Assembly (NCBI RefSeq): GCF_000820105.1
Contig: NZ_CDDB01000068.1
Span: 146,226-210,225 of the forward strand
DNA from: Aeromonas schubertii
GTDB lineage: Bacteria; Pseudomonadota; Gammaproteobacteria; Enterobacterales; Aeromonadaceae
Length of the DNA stretch: 64,000 nucleotides
Direction of reading: 5' to 3'
In this document: in pieces, positions 18,231 to 28,058 of the stretch
Numbering within the stretch: position 1 is the first letter of the stretch
Layout: each line of letters begins with the position of its first letter
Made by a program: the position numbers and the translations under genes
The notes under the pieces: generated by a model
What the model saw: the letters and a program-made list of their open reading frames with translations, nothing else
The model's database searches: none
Told to the model about the DNA's origin: nothing

Positions 18231-19281
18231 TAGTAATAACCAGGTGACCGGTAACGACATCACCGAGGCCCAGCGTCAGATCCTTGACAGCATGAGTGGC
18301 ATGGAGATGGCCGCCGTGCTGATGCTGAGCCTCAACGAGGAGGATGCCGCCCAGATCTTCCGTCACCTCGAGCCCAAGCAGGTGCAGCGTCTGGGTATGT
18401 CGATGGCCTCCATGTCCGACTTCAGCCACGATCGGGTGGCGGCGGTGCATCGCCAGTTTATCGATGACATTCAGAAGTACACCAACATCGGCATCGGCAG
18501 CGAAGACTTCGTGCGCAAGGCCTTGGTGGCGGCCCTGGGCGAGGACAAGGCGAGCAACCTGGTGGACCAGATCATTCTTGGCTCCGGTGCCCGCGGCCTC
18601 GACTCGCTCAAGTGGATGGATGCCCGCCAGGTGGCCAGCATCATCCAAAACGAGCACCCGCAGATCCAGACTATCGTGCTCTCCTACCTCGAGCCCGAGC
18701 AGTCGGCCGAGATCTTGAGCCAGTTCCCCGAGCAGGTGCGCCTCGATCTGGTGATGCGTATCGCCAACCTCGAGGAGGTACAACCGGCGGCACTGCAAGA
18801 GCTTAACGACATCATGGAGAAACAGTTCGCCGGAGCCGCCGGTGCTCAGGCGGCCAAGATGGGCGGCCTGAAGGCGGCGGCCAACATCATGAACTACCTC
18901 GACACCAACGTCGAAGGGCAGCTGATGGACTCCATCCGCGAGGCGGACGAGGAGATGAGTCAGCAGATCCAGGATCTGATGTTCGTGTTCGAGAACCTCA
19001 TCGATGTGGACGATCGCGGCATTCAGACCCTGCTGCGGGAAGTGCCCGGCGATCTGCTGCAGCGCGCCCTCAAGGGGTCCGACGACCAGCTGCGCGACAA
19101 GATCTTCAAGAACATGTCCAAACGGGCGGCCGAGATGCTGGCCGATGATCTGGAGGCGATGGGGCCGATCCGCGTCTCCGAAGTCGAGACGGCGCAAAAA
19201 GAGATCCTCTCTATCGCCCGTCGTCTGGCCGATGCCGGCGAGCTGATGCTGGGCTCGGGTGGCGGCGACGAGTTCCTCTAA
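18223..19281 (+). CDS. fliG: Flagellar motor switch protein FliG
   Basis: Rotor protein that contacts the stator and transmits torque. 352 residues, with the FliG middle-domain block EHPQIQTIVLSYL and the C-terminal torque helix DLLQRALKGSDDQLRDKIFKN carrying the charged Lys/Arg/Asp positions that face the stator. Starts inside the end of fliF (ATGCCTGA, an eight-base overlap). fliH follows after three bases. Confidence 0.96.
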   Translation: MPDSNNQVTGNDITEAQRQILDSMSGMEMAAVLMLSLNEEDAAQIFRHLEPKQVQRLGMSMASMSDFSHDRVAAVHRQFIDDIQKYTNIGIGSEDFVRKALVAALGEDKASNLVDQIILGSGARGLDSLKWMDARQVASIIQNEHPQIQTIVLSYLEPEQSAEILSQFPEQVRLDLVMRIANLEEVQPAALQELNDIMEKQFAGAAGAQAAKMGGLKAAANIMNYLDTNVEGQLMDSIREADEEMSQQIQDLMFVFENLIDVDDRGIQTLLREVPGDLLQRALKGSDDQLRDKIFKNMSKRAAEMLADDLEAMGPIRVSEVETAQKEILSIARRLADAGELMLGSGGGDEFL

Positions 19282-19284
19282 TCC

Positions 19285-20079
19285 ATGAGCGATCGCAAAT
19301 TAAGGGGCTACCTGCGCCCGGAGCAGGATCCCGTCGAGATACAGGATTGGGGATGGCCCGAGATGGAGGTGGAGCACGCCGTCTCGAGCAATGCCCTGGG
19401 GTTGCCTCCCGACTGGTACCAGCAAGCGGAGCCGGAGCCTGATGTGGCTCCGGAGCCTGAGCCTGCCCCCACCCTCACCGCCGAGGAGCTCGAGGCGATC
19501 CGCCAGGCGGCCTGGGAGGAGGGGATGAGTGAGGGGCGCGAGGCTGGGTTTGCCCAGGGGCTGGAAGAGGGCAAGCTGGAGGGATTGCAAAAGGGACACG
19601 AGGCCGGCTTTGCCCAGGGGCGTGAAGAGGGGCTGGCCATGGGACGCGAGGTGATCGAGCAGGCCATTGCCCACTGGCAGCAGCTCGCCACACGCCTGGC
19701 CACCCCCCTCGCCGAGATGGACGAGAGGGTCGAAGAGCAGTTGGTGAGCCTGGCCATGCAACTGGCCAGGGCGCTTATCAAGCACGAGGCCGAGACCTCG
19801 CCGCGACTGCTGCTGGCCGCCCTCAAGGAGGGATTGGCCCACTTGCCGGCGGCCGAGAGCGGGGTCACCTTGCAGCTGCATCCGGATGACGTGACCCGTG
19901 TGCAGGAGGCCTTTGGCGCCGAGGAGTGCGACAAGCGCGGCTGGCGGCTGGAGGCGGATCCCACCCTCTCTCCCGGGGACGTGCAACTGGCGACGACCTT
20001 GTCGAGCATCGACATGCAACTTGAGTCCCGTATCGCCCAGCTGCTGCGCAATTTTCTGCGCGACAACCAGGAGTCGTAA
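19285..20079 (+). CDS. fliH: Flagellar export stator FliH
   Basis: Regulator that links the export ATPase FliI to the C ring. The 264-residue protein has a Pro/Glu-rich N-terminus, then a helical stretch with glycines every four residues (GREAGFAQGLEEGKLEGLQKG type, about residues 80-120), the GxxxG hallmark of FliH. The C-terminal half carries the globular domain seen in FliH/YscL/V-ATPase E subunits. Located between fliG and fliI with three-base gaps. Confidence 0.92.
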   Translation: MSDRKLRGYLRPEQDPVEIQDWGWPEMEVEHAVSSNALGLPPDWYQQAEPEPDVAPEPEPAPTLTAEELEAIRQAAWEEGMSEGREAGFAQGLEEGKLEGLQKGHEAGFAQGREEGLAMGREVIEQAIAHWQQLATRLATPLAEMDERVEEQLVSLAMQLARALIKHEAETSPRLLLAALKEGLAHLPAAESGVTLQLHPDDVTRVQEAFGAEECDKRGWRLEADPTLSPGDVQLATTLSSIDMQLESRIAQLLRNFLRDNQES

Positions 20080-20082
20080 ACC

Positions 20083-21414
20083 ATGAGCGAGCTCTTGAAT
20101 CGCCTGCAACGCTACCGGGTCGGTGAGATTGCGCCACGCACACCGGTTGCCGGAAAATTGACGCGGGTGGTGGGGCTCACCCTGGAGGCGGTGGGGTGCC
20201 GGGCCGCCATCGGTTCGCTCTGCCGGATAGATACCCTTGAGGGGATGCTCGAGGCCGAGGTGGTCGGCTTCTCGGGCGATCGTCTCTATCTGATGCCCAG
20301 TGAACAGCTCAAGGGGGTGATCCCCGGCGCCCGGGTCGTACCGCTTACCGAAGAGCAGGGGATCCCGGTCGGTATGGGCTTGCTCGGAAGGGTTATCGAT
20401 GGCATTGGCCAGCCCCTGGATGGGCTGGGCCCCATCCTCAGTGCCCAGACGGCCCGTTTTGCCGCACGGGGCATCAACCCACTGGCCCGTCGCCCCATTC
20501 ATCAGCCGATGGATGTGGGGGTGCGCGCCATCAACGCCATGTTGACGGTGGGACAGGGGCAGCGGATGGGGCTGTTTGCCGGCTCCGGGGTCGGCAAGTC
20601 GGTGCTGCTTGGCATGATGACCCGGGGCTCGGTGGCTGATGTGGTGGTCGTCGGGCTCATCGGTGAACGGGGCCGCGAGGTCAAGGAGTTTATCGAGGAG
20701 ATCCTCGGCGCCGAAGGGCGTGAGCGGGCCGTGGTGGTGGCAGCGCCAGCCGATGCCTCGCCCCTGATGCGTCTCAAGGGGTGCGAGACGGCCATCACCA
20801 TCGCCGAATATTTCCGGGATCAGGGCATGAATGTGCTGCTGCTGATGGACTCGCTCACCCGTTATGCCCAGGCTCAGCGCGAGATCGCCCTGGCAGTTGG
20901 CGAGCCACCGGCGACCAAGGGCTATCCCCCCTCGGTGTTTGCCAAGTTGCCGGCGCTGGTCGAGCGGGCGGGCAACGGGGGGGAGGGGCAGGGCTCCATT
21001 ACCGCCTTCTTTACTGTGCTGACCGAAGGGGACGATCTGCAGGATCCCATCGCCGATGCGGCGCGGGCGATCCTCGATGGTCACATAGTGCTGTCGCGGG
21101 AGCTGGCCGATGCCGGCCACTATCCGGCTATCGACATCGAAAAATCCATCAGCCGGGTCATGCCTCAGGTCACCTCGCTTGAGCACATGCAAATCGCCCG
21201 GCTCTTCAAACAGTTTTACTCCCTCTACCAGCAGAATCGGGATCTCATCAGTATCGGCGCCTACAGCCCGGGGGCCGATCCCCGCATCGATCGGGCCATC
21301 ACCCAGAAACCCTACATGGACCACTTCTTGCAGCAGGGAATGAGAGAGGTGGTGGGGTACGATCAGGGTCTGACGGATCTGAAGATGGTCAGCGGTCCCT
21401 TGCAGATGGTCTAG
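20083..21414 (+). CDS. fliI: Flagellar export ATPase FliI
   Basis: Hexameric F1-beta-like ATPase that helps unfold and feed export substrates. 443 residues with Walker [17 protein letters not shown], Walker [15 protein letters not shown], and the [16 protein letters not shown] segment conserved in FliI. Usual family length. Part of the fliHIJ export sub-operon. Confidence 0.97.
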   Translation: MSELLNRLQRYRVGEIAPRTPVAGKLTRVVGLTLEAVGCRAAIGSLCRIDTLEGMLEAEVVGFSGDRLYLMPSEQLKGVIPGARVVPLTEEQGIPVGMGLLGRVIDGIGQPLDGLGPILSAQTARFAARGINPLARRPIHQPMDVGVRAINAMLTVGQGQRMGLFAGSGVGKSVLLGMMTRGSVADVVVVGLIGERGREVKEFIEEILGAEGRERAVVVAAPADASPLMRLKGCETAITIAEYFRDQGMNVLLLMDSLTRYAQAQREIALAVGEPPATKGYPPSVFAKLPALVERAGNGGEGQGSITAFFTVLTEGDDLQDPIADAARAILDGHIVLSRELADAGHYPAIDIEKSISRVMPQVTSLEHMQIARLFKQFYSLYQQNRDLISIGAYSPGADPRIDRAITQKPYMDHFLQQGMREVVGYDQGLTDLKMVSGPLQMV

Positions 21415-21422
21415 GAGGTTGA

Positions 21423-21863
21423 ATGAGCAAAGGGCTCGAGTTGTTGTCCGAACAGTTGGCTGAGGCGGAGCACCGCTGCGCCATGGCGCTGGCCAAGGCT
21501 CGCCAGGATCTCAAGCTCTTTATGGAGCAGTACGACGCCCTTGGCAACTATCGCCAGATCTACCTGCAACAGTGGACCGAACGCGGCCTGGAGGGGATGG
21601 CAGCGCAACAAAACGTGCAATATCAGGCGTTTATTAACAAGCTGCAACTCGCGGCCGAGCAGCAGTACGAAGGGGTGCTGCAGGTAAGGCAGGTGGTGGA
21701 GCAGCGCAAGCAGGAGTGGTTGGCCATGCAGCAGCGGCGCAAGGCCGTCGCACTGCTACTGGAGAAAAAAGCGCTGCGCGAGCGCCAGAAGGCCGAGCGG
21801 CAGGAGCAGAAGATGCTCGACGAGTTTGCGACCCGCAGCTTCTTGAGAAATTCTGGCCTGTAA
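21423..21863 (+). CDS. fliJ: Flagellar export chaperone-escort FliJ
   Basis: Small coiled-coil protein that sits in the FliI ring like the ATP-synthase gamma subunit. The 146 residues are almost wholly helical and rich in Gln, Glu, Lys and Arg (QEWLAMQQRRKAVALLLEKK). ATG at 21423 with an AGGAGG site. Recognised by position after fliI and by composition, since FliJ sequences are poorly conserved. A 102-base gap with no clear promoter separates it from fliK. Confidence 0.88.
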   Translation: MSKGLELLSEQLAEAEHRCAMALAKARQDLKLFMEQYDALGNYRQIYLQQWTERGLEGMAAQQNVQYQAFINKLQLAAEQQYEGVLQVRQVVEQRKQEWLAMQQRRKAVALLLEKKALRERQKAERQEQKMLDEFATRSFLRNSGL

Positions 21864-21965
21864 TTTGCTCATTTCCTGTTAACGCTCTTCTCACGGGATG
21901 CGTTGGACCCGACAAGACCGGACTTCGCCGTGGAGTCAAGGTACTGGCAACTGGAGTAATCGCCG

Positions 21966-23795
21966 ATGATCTCTCAACCCACACTCAATCTCGTGCCTGC
22001 CAAGGCTGCCGCCGCCGGTGAGGGGGCAAGCACCTCGTCCAGGGGGAGCGATTTTGCCGTCCTGATGATGGAGGAGGGCGCCGATCGGGTGCCGACAGAG
22101 CGAGGTACCGTGGCCGCCGAAGAGAAGTCTGCTCCCACGGAGGAGGGCAAAGAGAAGGGGCAAGAGGGCGGCGAAGAGTTGCCGCAGGATCTGCTGGCCC
22201 GTCTGATGGCCTCCCAGCAAGCCAGCACTCAGTTGACCAGTGCACCGGCTGTGACCGGGCGCCTTCCCGAAGAGGCCAAAGAGGAGGCCACCGATGAGGT
22301 CGGCGCCGCCCTCTCGGCCAACGGGAAGGAGGGAGAGCGCGCCTCGCAGCAAGCGGGGACGGTTGCCTTGCAGCTGGCTAGCGGCGCAAAGGGCGTCGAG
22401 AACACCCATGATGAGAGTCAACTCGCCTCCGAGGTCAGGCGTGCACTCGCCGAGTCTCGCGCCGCCGCTTCCCAGGAAGCGCCTGTGTCACCAAACAGTG
22501 ACCCTCTGGGGGCGGGGAATGGCAAGCCCGTGAGCGGGCCGGAGGCGGCCAGGGGCTCTGGCGATGGCCAGGGCAAGATCCCGCTCTCCACCCTGATCGA
22601 GGCAGGCATGCTTCCCGTCGACGAGCGTGACGAGGCGGTCGCAGATGAGAGCCCCTTGGTGCAAAACCGGCCCATGACCGCAGGCACGGCTCAGGAAGCG
22701 GGCACCAAAGAGAGCGCCTCTCGCCAGCCGGTGCATGCCGAGGCCAAGTCGGCGACGCCGCTTTCCGAGATGGTCGCCGCCGTCAAATCAGAGGCTGCTG
22801 CGGGCGACAAGAGCGCCACTTCACGCACCGAGCCCTCCGCTGTTACCCAACCTCCGGCGTCCCATCCGGTGAGTCGTCAGCCTCATGCTGACGCCGTGGC
22901 AACGAACCTGGTATCTACCCCGACCTCATCACTGACCCCGGGGATGGTTGCCACCGCGGCCACTGCTCCCCCTGCCCATCCTGCCGAGAGTGCGGCGAAG
23001 GAGGGGGAGTCGGGGACAAGTGCACCGACAGTGGGGGCCACCCTCCAGGCCCGGGGCGCACCGGATAAAATGAGCCGGGCTGCTGCCGTCATCACCGCAG
23101 AGAGTCAGGCAGAGGGCGTCGTTGCCGAGCCTCGTCAGGCCAGTCTTGTCAGAGAGGCAGTCATGGCGGCCCGGGCTGAGCGTCGCGAAGAGAGCGGGGA
23201 TGGCAAGCGTCAGCCTCTGAGCGGCGAGAGCGGTGCCGTGAGTGCCAGTGTACAGGCCACGCCGCCGGGCCAGGTACAGGAGAGCCGCCCGGCATCGATG
23301 CCGGAGGCGGCCCGCAGAGAGGGTGCGGCGACCTTCCCCGGGTCACAGCGTCTGAATCCCGAGACCGCGCCGGGTGAGTTGCAGCACAAGGTCAACGTGA
23401 TGCTGGCCGACAAGTTGCAACAGGCGGAGCTACAGCTCGATCCCGTCGGGCTTGGCAAGATGAAGATTCACCTGCAGATGGGGCAGGATCAGCAGGTGAG
23501 CGTCCACTTCGTGGTACAGCATGGCCAGACCCGGGAGATGCTCGAGCAGAGCATGCCCAGGCTCAGGGAGATGTTGGCCGGCCAGGGCATCCAGTTGGGA
23601 CAGACCCAGGTGCAGTATTCCCAGCAGGGGCAGCAACAGGGTCAGCAGATGGGTCAGTCGATGAATCAGGGGGGACGGGGTCACTCCTCTGACGGTTATA
23701 CCGGTGGTGGCGACGAAGAGACACAGGTCACATCGGGCGGCACTCGGTTGATCAGGGAATCGGCAACCGAGAGTGGAATTGATTTCTATGCTTGA
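21966..23795 (+). CDS. fliK: Flagellar hook-length control protein FliK
   Basis: Secreted molecular ruler that stops hook growth and switches export specificity through FlhB. The 609 residues are mostly low-complexity Ala/Glu/Ser/Pro linker. The C-terminal Flg_hook domain is clear at about 475-560: QAELQLDPVGLGKMKIHLQM and VHFVVQHGQTREMLEQSM, followed by a Gln/Gly-rich tail. Long linkers are normal in FliK because their length sets hook length. Confidence 0.93.
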   Translation: MISQPTLNLVPAKAAAAGEGASTSSRGSDFAVLMMEEGADRVPTERGTVAAEEKSAPTEEGKEKGQEGGEELPQDLLARLMASQQASTQLTSAPAVTGRLPEEAKEEATDEVGAALSANGKEGERASQQAGTVALQLASGAKGVENTHDESQLASEVRRALAESRAAASQEAPVSPNSDPLGAGNGKPVSGPEAARGSGDGQGKIPLSTLIEAGMLPVDERDEAVADESPLVQNRPMTAGTAQEAGTKESASRQPVHAEAKSATPLSEMVAAVKSEAAAGDKSATSRTEPSAVTQPPASHPVSRQPHADAVATNLVSTPTSSLTPGMVATAATAPPAHPAESAAKEGESGTSAPTVGATLQARGAPDKMSRAAAVITAESQAEGVVAEPRQASLVREAVMAARAERREESGDGKRQPLSGESGAVSASVQATPPGQVQESRPASMPEAARREGAATFPGSQRLNPETAPGELQHKVNVMLADKLQQAELQLDPVGLGKMKIHLQMGQDQQVSVHFVVQHGQTREMLEQSMPRLREMLAGQGIQLGQTQVQYSQQGQQQGQQMGQSMNQGGRGHSSDGYTGGGDEETQVTSGGTRLIRESATESGIDFYA

Positions 23796-23852
23796 AGCGC
23801 CCCGCAGCAACTATATGATAATGAAACAGTTAGGTGACATGGTGGCGTGGCG

Positions 23853-24374
23853 ATGGCAGATGACAGCGAATTAACCCTCAAGGATAAGGGAAGCGGCAAG
23901 AAAAAAATCATCATCATTGGTGCAATTGCGCTGGTGTTGCTGGCCGGTGGCGGTGGTGCCGCCTGGTTTTTGCTGGGTGGTTCGGGTGAGCCGTCAGCGC
24001 CTGCCGAGACGACCGAGAGTGCAGAAGCACCCGCCAAGGCGGATACCAAGGGACAGCCGCCCCTCTATGTGGGCATGCCTCGTCCCTTTGTCTTCAACGT
24101 GAGTGGACAGAGCCGGGATCGTCTGGTGCAGATCAAGGTCCAGTTGATGGTACGAGGTGCCGCCAACGATGGATTGGCAAGACAGCATATTCCGCTCATC
24201 GAGGGGACATTGCTGCGTGTCTTCAGTGCCGCCACCGCCGAGCAGCTCTCTACCTTCGAAGGCAAGGAGAAGCTGCGTACCGATGCGCTGGAGGAGAGTC
24301 AGCGGGTACTCAAGGAGCTGACCAAGGAGAACGTGGTGGAACAGGTACTCTTTACCGGCTTTGTGATGCAGTAG
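23853..24374 (+). CDS. fliL: Flagellar basal body-associated protein FliL
   Basis: Single-pass inner-membrane protein that surrounds and supports stator units. 173 residues: short charged N-terminus, membrane segment IIIIGAIALVLLAGGGGAAW, an Ala/Glu linker, then the periplasmic domain with MPRPFVFNVSGQSRDRLVQI and the terminal LFTGFVMQ. I chose the ATG at 23853; a GTG two codons upstream is also possible, and neither has a strong ribosome site. Confidence 0.92.
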   Translation: MADDSELTLKDKGSGKKKIIIIGAIALVLLAGGGGAAWFLLGGSGEPSAPAETTESAEAPAKADTKGQPPLYVGMPRPFVFNVSGQSRDRLVQIKVQLMVRGAANDGLARQHIPLIEGTLLRVFSAATAEQLSTFEGKEKLRTDALEESQRVLKELTKENVVEQVLFTGFVMQ

Positions 24375-24381
24375 GTGAACC

Positions 24382-25449
24382 GTGAGTGATCTCTTAAGCC
24401 AGGACGAAATCGATGCCCTGCTCCACGGGGTGGATGAGGTCGAAGAGGAGGAGGTCGGCCCTTCGGGTGGACCCGGTGTTGCCTCGTTTGACTTCTCCTC
24501 CCAGGATCGCATCGTCCGGGGTCGTATGCCGACTCTGGAGTTGGTTAACGAGCGTTTTGCCCGCCACATGCGGATCAGCCTCTTCAACATGATGCGCCGC
24601 ACTGCCGAGGTATCGATCAACGGGGTGCAGATGCTGAAGTTTGGCGAGTATGTGCACACCCTGTTTGTTCCGACCAGTCTCAACATGGTGCGTTTTCGCC
24701 CCCTGAAAGGGACCGCCCTCATCACCATGGAGGCGCGTCTGGTCTTCATCCTGGTGGAAAATTTCTTCGGTGGCGATGGTCGCTACCATGCCAAGATCGA
24801 GGGGCGTGAATTTACCCCTACCGAGCGGCGCATCATTCAGATGTTGCTCAAGCTGGTGTTCGAGGATTACAAGGACGCCTGGGCCCCTGTGATGGATGTG
24901 GGGTTTGAATACCTCGACTCCGAAGTCAACCCGGCCATGGCCAACATAGTGAGCCCGACCGAGGTGATCGTGATCAGCTCGTTTCACATCGAACTCGATG
25001 GTGGGGGCGGGGATTTCCATGTGGCCATGCCCTACTCCATGCTCGAGCCCATCCGCGAGCTGCTCGATGCCGGTGTCCAGAGTGACAAGGGCGATACCGA
25101 TGTGCGCTGGAGCAAGGCGCTGCGCGATGAGATCATGGATGTCAAAGTGGGCCTGCGTGCCAAGTTGCTCGAGACCGACATCAGTTTGCGCGAGTTGATG
25201 GAGCTGCAACCCGGTGACATCATTCCGGTGGAGATGCCGGAGAACCTGCTCGTCTTTGTAGAAGATCTGCCCACATTCCACGCCAAGATGGGGCGTACTC
25301 GCGAGAGGGTTGCCCTCAAGATCACCGACAAACTCAAGCGTCCCGATTCAGTGAAGAATGAGATGCATCTGGTCACCCGGGGTGGGGTCAGGATCGACGG
25401 GGATGTGGAGCTCGAGGAGCTCGAGCGTGGCATTCAGGAACAGCAGTAA
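24382..25449 (+). CDS. fliM: Flagellar motor switch protein FliM
   Basis: C-ring protein that binds phosphorylated CheY and flips the motor. 355 residues from a GTG start. The N-terminus MSDLLSQDEIDALLHG contains the EIDALL CheY-docking peptide. The middle CheC-like domain holds FGGDGRYHAKIEGREFTPTE and the C-terminus is an SpoA domain (LQPGDIIPVEMPENL). Seven bases after fliL. Confidence 0.96.
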   Translation: MSDLLSQDEIDALLHGVDEVEEEEVGPSGGPGVASFDFSSQDRIVRGRMPTLELVNERFARHMRISLFNMMRRTAEVSINGVQMLKFGEYVHTLFVPTSLNMVRFRPLKGTALITMEARLVFILVENFFGGDGRYHAKIEGREFTPTERRIIQMLLKLVFEDYKDAWAPVMDVGFEYLDSEVNPAMANIVSPTEVIVISSFHIELDGGGGDFHVAMPYSMLEPIRELLDAGVQSDKGDTDVRWSKALRDEIMDVKVGLRAKLLETDISLRELMELQPGDIIPVEMPENLLVFVEDLPTFHAKMGRTRERVALKITDKLKRPDSVKNEMHLVTRGGVRIDGDVELEELERGIQEQQ

Positions 25450-25479
25450 ACCCGATTCAAGAACAAGGATTCGACAAAC

Positions 25480-25884
25480 ATGAGTGGAAACGACGAAGAG
25501 CAGGACCTGATGGCGGACGCCTGGGCGGCGGCACTGGAGGAGCAGGTGGCCTCCGAGACGGCCGAGGTCAAACCGGCCCCCCTGGAGGAGCTGCAGGAAG
25601 AGCCCCCCATCTCGGCCGAAGAGCGTCGCAAGCTCGACACCATACTCGATATTCCCGTGACCATCTCGATGGAAGTGGGGCGCAGCCAGATCAGCATCCG
25701 CAATCTGTTGCAGCTTAACCAGGGCTCGGTGGTGGAGCTGGATCGGGTGGCCGGCGAGCCTCTCGACGTACTGGTCAACGGCACCCTGATCGCCCACGGC
25801 GAGGTGGTGGTGGTGAATGACAAGTTCGGTATCCGCCTGACCGATGTCATCAGCCAGATCGAGCGGATCAAGAAACTCAAATGA
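25480..25884 (+). CDS. fliN: Flagellar motor switch protein FliN
   Basis: C-ring component that also docks the FliH-FliI export complex. 134 residues: acidic N-terminal extension, then the SpoA domain from about residue 55 (DIPVTISMEVGRSQISIRN, GSVVELDRVAGEPLDV). Stop overlaps the fliO start by four bases. Confidence 0.96.
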   Translation: MSGNDEEQDLMADAWAAALEEQVASETAEVKPAPLEELQEEPPISAEERRKLDTILDIPVTISMEVGRSQISIRNLLQLNQGSVVELDRVAGEPLDVLVNGTLIAHGEVVVVNDKFGIRLTDVISQIERIKKLK

Positions 25885-26252
25885 TGCGATATCTCTGGCT
25901 GTTATTGCCTCTTCCCCTGTGGGCCGAGCCCACCGGTGCCAGCACGCCCAACATGACCTCATGGCTACTTTCGAGTCTGCTGGTGATCGGTCTCATCGTG
26001 GTGCTCGGAGCGCTGCTCAAGAAATCCCGTCTCTCCCAGAGCCTCAATGGTGGCCAGATGAAGGTGGTTGCCACCCTGCCCCTTGGGGTCAAAGAGAAGC
26101 TGATGGTGGTCAGGGTGGGTGAGCAGCAATATCTGCTCGGTGTCACCCCGGCTCAGGTCAGTTTTCTCTCCCGCCTCGAGACGCCCCTCGATGAAACCCA
26201 GCCCTTTGCGCAGCAACTGGGCAAGCTGATGAAAAAGGATGATCATGCGTAG
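25881..26252 (+). CDS. fliO: Flagellar export assembly protein FliO
   Basis: Small membrane protein that helps assemble the FliP ring of the export gate. 123 residues, with an N-terminal hydrophobic leader and one strong membrane helix near 27-46 ([19 protein letters not shown]), then a short cytoplasmic domain with [19 protein letters not shown], a typical FliO pattern. Starts in the fliN stop (ATGA). Confidence 0.93.
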   Translation: MMRYLWLLLPLPLWAEPTGASTPNMTSWLLSSLLVIGLIVVLGALLKKSRLSQSLNGGQMKVVATLPLGVKEKLMVVRVGEQQYLLGVTPAQVSFLSRLETPLDETQPFAQQLGKLMKKDDHA

Positions 26253-26985
26253 CCTGCTCTGGCTTGGCTTGCTGTTGGCGGCGCCGCTCTGTTTTGGCCA
26301 GGACGGGATGTCGGCGGTGACGGTCACCACCAACACCGACGGGAGTCAGGAGTACAGCCTGACCCTGCAGGTGTTGGCGCTGATGACGGCGCTCTCCTTC
26401 CTGCCGGCCATCGTCATCATGATGACCTCCTTTACCCGTATCGTGGTGGTACTCGGTATTTTGCGTCAGGCCATCGGTTTGCAGCAGAGTCCCTCCAATC
26501 AGGTACTGATCGGTATCGCGCTCTTCATGTCGTTCTTCATCATGTCGCCTGTGCTCGATCGCATCAATGATGAGGCGCTGCAACCCTATCTGGCCGAGAC
26601 CATCACCTCAAAGGAAGCCCTGGCCAAGGCGCAGGTTCCCCTGCAGCAGTTCATGTTGTCCCAGACGCGCATCAAGGATCTCAACACCTTTATGGAGATC
26701 GCCAATGTGAAGGTGGATAAGCCGCAGGATGTGCCCATGCGCGTGCTGATCCCGGCCTTCGTGACCAGTGAGCTCAAGACGGCCTTCCAGATAGGATTTA
26801 TGCTCTTCTTGCCGTTTCTGGTCATCGATCTGGTGGTGGCCAGTATACTGATGGCCATGGGCATGATGATGCTCTCGCCCATGATAGTGTCGCTTCCCTT
26901 CAAGCTGATGCTGTTTGTGATGGTCGATGGCTGGAACCTCATCATGGGCAGTCTGGCCACCAGTTTTGGCCTGGGCAGCGGCTAA
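26245..26985 (+). CDS. fliP: Flagellar export gate protein FliP
   Basis: Core of the type III export gate. 246 residues with a cleavable signal peptide ([19 protein letters not shown]), membrane helices, and family blocks [18 protein letters not shown] and [23 protein letters not shown] placed the start at 26245 because an AAGGA site lies six bases upstream and because it gives an eight-base overlap with fliO, like four other junctions in this cluster; an ATG at 26239 is also in frame. Confidence 0.96.
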   Translation: MRSLLWLGLLLAAPLCFGQDGMSAVTVTTNTDGSQEYSLTLQVLALMTALSFLPAIVIMMTSFTRIVVVLGILRQAIGLQQSPSNQVLIGIALFMSFFIMSPVLDRINDEALQPYLAETITSKEALAKAQVPLQQFMLSQTRIKDLNTFMEIANVKVDKPQDVPMRVLIPAFVTSELKTAFQIGFMLFLPFLVIDLVVASILMAMGMMMLSPMIVSLPFKLMLFVMVDGWNLIMGSLATSFGLGSG

Positions 26986-26994
26986 GGAGTCGCC

Positions 26995-27264
26995 ATGTCA
27001 CCGGAAACCTTCGTCGATGTGTTTCGTGAGGCACTCTGGATTGTAAGCGTCATGGTGTGTGCCGTCATACTCCCCAGCCTGCTGGTGGGTCTGGTGGTCT
27101 CCATCTTCCAGGCGGCCACCTCTATCAACGAGCAGACCTTGAGTTTTCTGCCCCGTCTTATCGTCACCCTGCTGGCACTGGCCCTTGGAGCCCATTGGGG
27201 GATGCAGAGCCTGATGGATTTCTTCATTCTGATGGTGCAGCAGATCCCCGAGGTGGTGGGTTGA
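26995..27264 (+). CDS. fliQ: Flagellar export gate protein FliQ
   Basis: Small two-helix membrane subunit of the export gate. 89 residues with AVILPSLLVGLVVSIFQAATSINEQTLSF-type sequence, the FliQ signature (split here at SLLVGLVVSIFQAATSINEQ). ATG at 26995 has a TAAGGAG site. Its stop overlaps the likely fliR start by four bases. Confidence 0.96.
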   Translation: MSPETFVDVFREALWIVSVMVCAVILPSLLVGLVVSIFQAATSINEQTLSFLPRLIVTLLALALGAHWGMQSLMDFFILMVQQIPEVVG

Positions 27265-28058
27265 CCGTCTCCACCGGCCTCATCATGGAGTGGTTGGCCT
27301 CCTTCATCTGGCCCCTCTGCCGGATTGGCGGCATGTTGATGGTGATGGTGGTCTTTGGCAGCCGTTTGGTGCCGATGCAGGTACGGCTGTTGCTCAGCCT
27401 CGCCATTACCATGGTGGTGGTGCCCGTTCTTCCTCCCATGCCGGCCGATCCCCTCTTCTCGGGGGCGGGCTTTCTCATCACGGTGCAGCAGATCCTGATC
27501 GGGGTTGCGATGGGGCAGTTGACCCTGTTTCTGACCGAGAGTTTCATCATGGGCGGCCAGGTGCTGGCGATGCAGACCAGCCTTGGCTTTGCCTCCCTGG
27601 TCGACCCCATGAACGGCCAGTCGGCCCCCGTGGTGGGGCAGTTTTATCTGATGCTGGCGACCTTGGTCTTTCTGGCCGTTGATGGCCATCTGCTGCTGTT
27701 ACGGCTGGTGATCCTCAGCTTCGATACCTTGCCGGTCTCCCAGTCGGGCATACCGGCGGTAATGTACCGGGATCTGGCTGCCTTCCTCGGAGTCATGTTT
27801 CAGGCTGCCTTGGTGATGTCACTGTCGGCCATCATTGCCCTGCTGCTTATCAACTTCTCGTTTGGGGTGATGACCCGGGCTGCTCCCCAATTGAATATCT
27901 TCAGCATGGGATTTGCGGTCAGCATGATCGCCGGTCTCTTCATCATCTGGCTCACCATCGGCAACTTTACCGAACACTTCGATCATCTGTGGCTACGGGT
28001 ACAGGAGTTGCTTTGCCTGACCATAGGCACCCGGTGTGAGGGAGGCATAGATGGCTGA
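27261..28058 (+). CDS. fliR: Flagellar export gate protein FliR
   Basis: Membrane subunit that closes the FliP ring with FlhB. About 265 residues with several membrane helices (WPLCRIGGMLMVMVVFGS, MGQLTLFLTESFIMGGQVLA, FAVSMIAGLFIIWLTIG). The start is uncertain: TTG at 27261 overlaps the fliQ stop (TTGA) and gives the usual N-terminal length; ATG at 27285 would cut eight residues. I favour the TTG. Its stop overlaps flhB by eight bases. Confidence 0.93.
   Translation: MTVSTGLIMEWLASFIWPLCRIGGMLMVMVVFGSRLVPMQVRLLLSLAITMVVVPVLPPMPADPLFSGAGFLITVQQILIGVAMGQLTLFLTESFIMGGQVLAMQTSLGFASLVDPMNGQSAPVVGQFYLMLATLVFLAVDGHLLLLRLVILSFDTLPVSQSGIPAVMYRDLAAFLGVMFQAALVMSLSAIIALLLINFSFGVMTRAAPQLNIFSMGFAVSMIAGLFIIWLTIGNFTEHFDHLWLRVQELLCLTIGTRCEGGIDG

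Noticed and set aside
19300-21324. Very long open frame on the minus strand opposite fliH-fliI
   Set aside because: It lies antisense to clear fliH and fliI, has no recognisable motif, and is explained by GC-rich codon bias. The same applies to long antisense frames near 5222-6943, 9968-11596, 11643-13085, 29557-31131 and 46228-47904.
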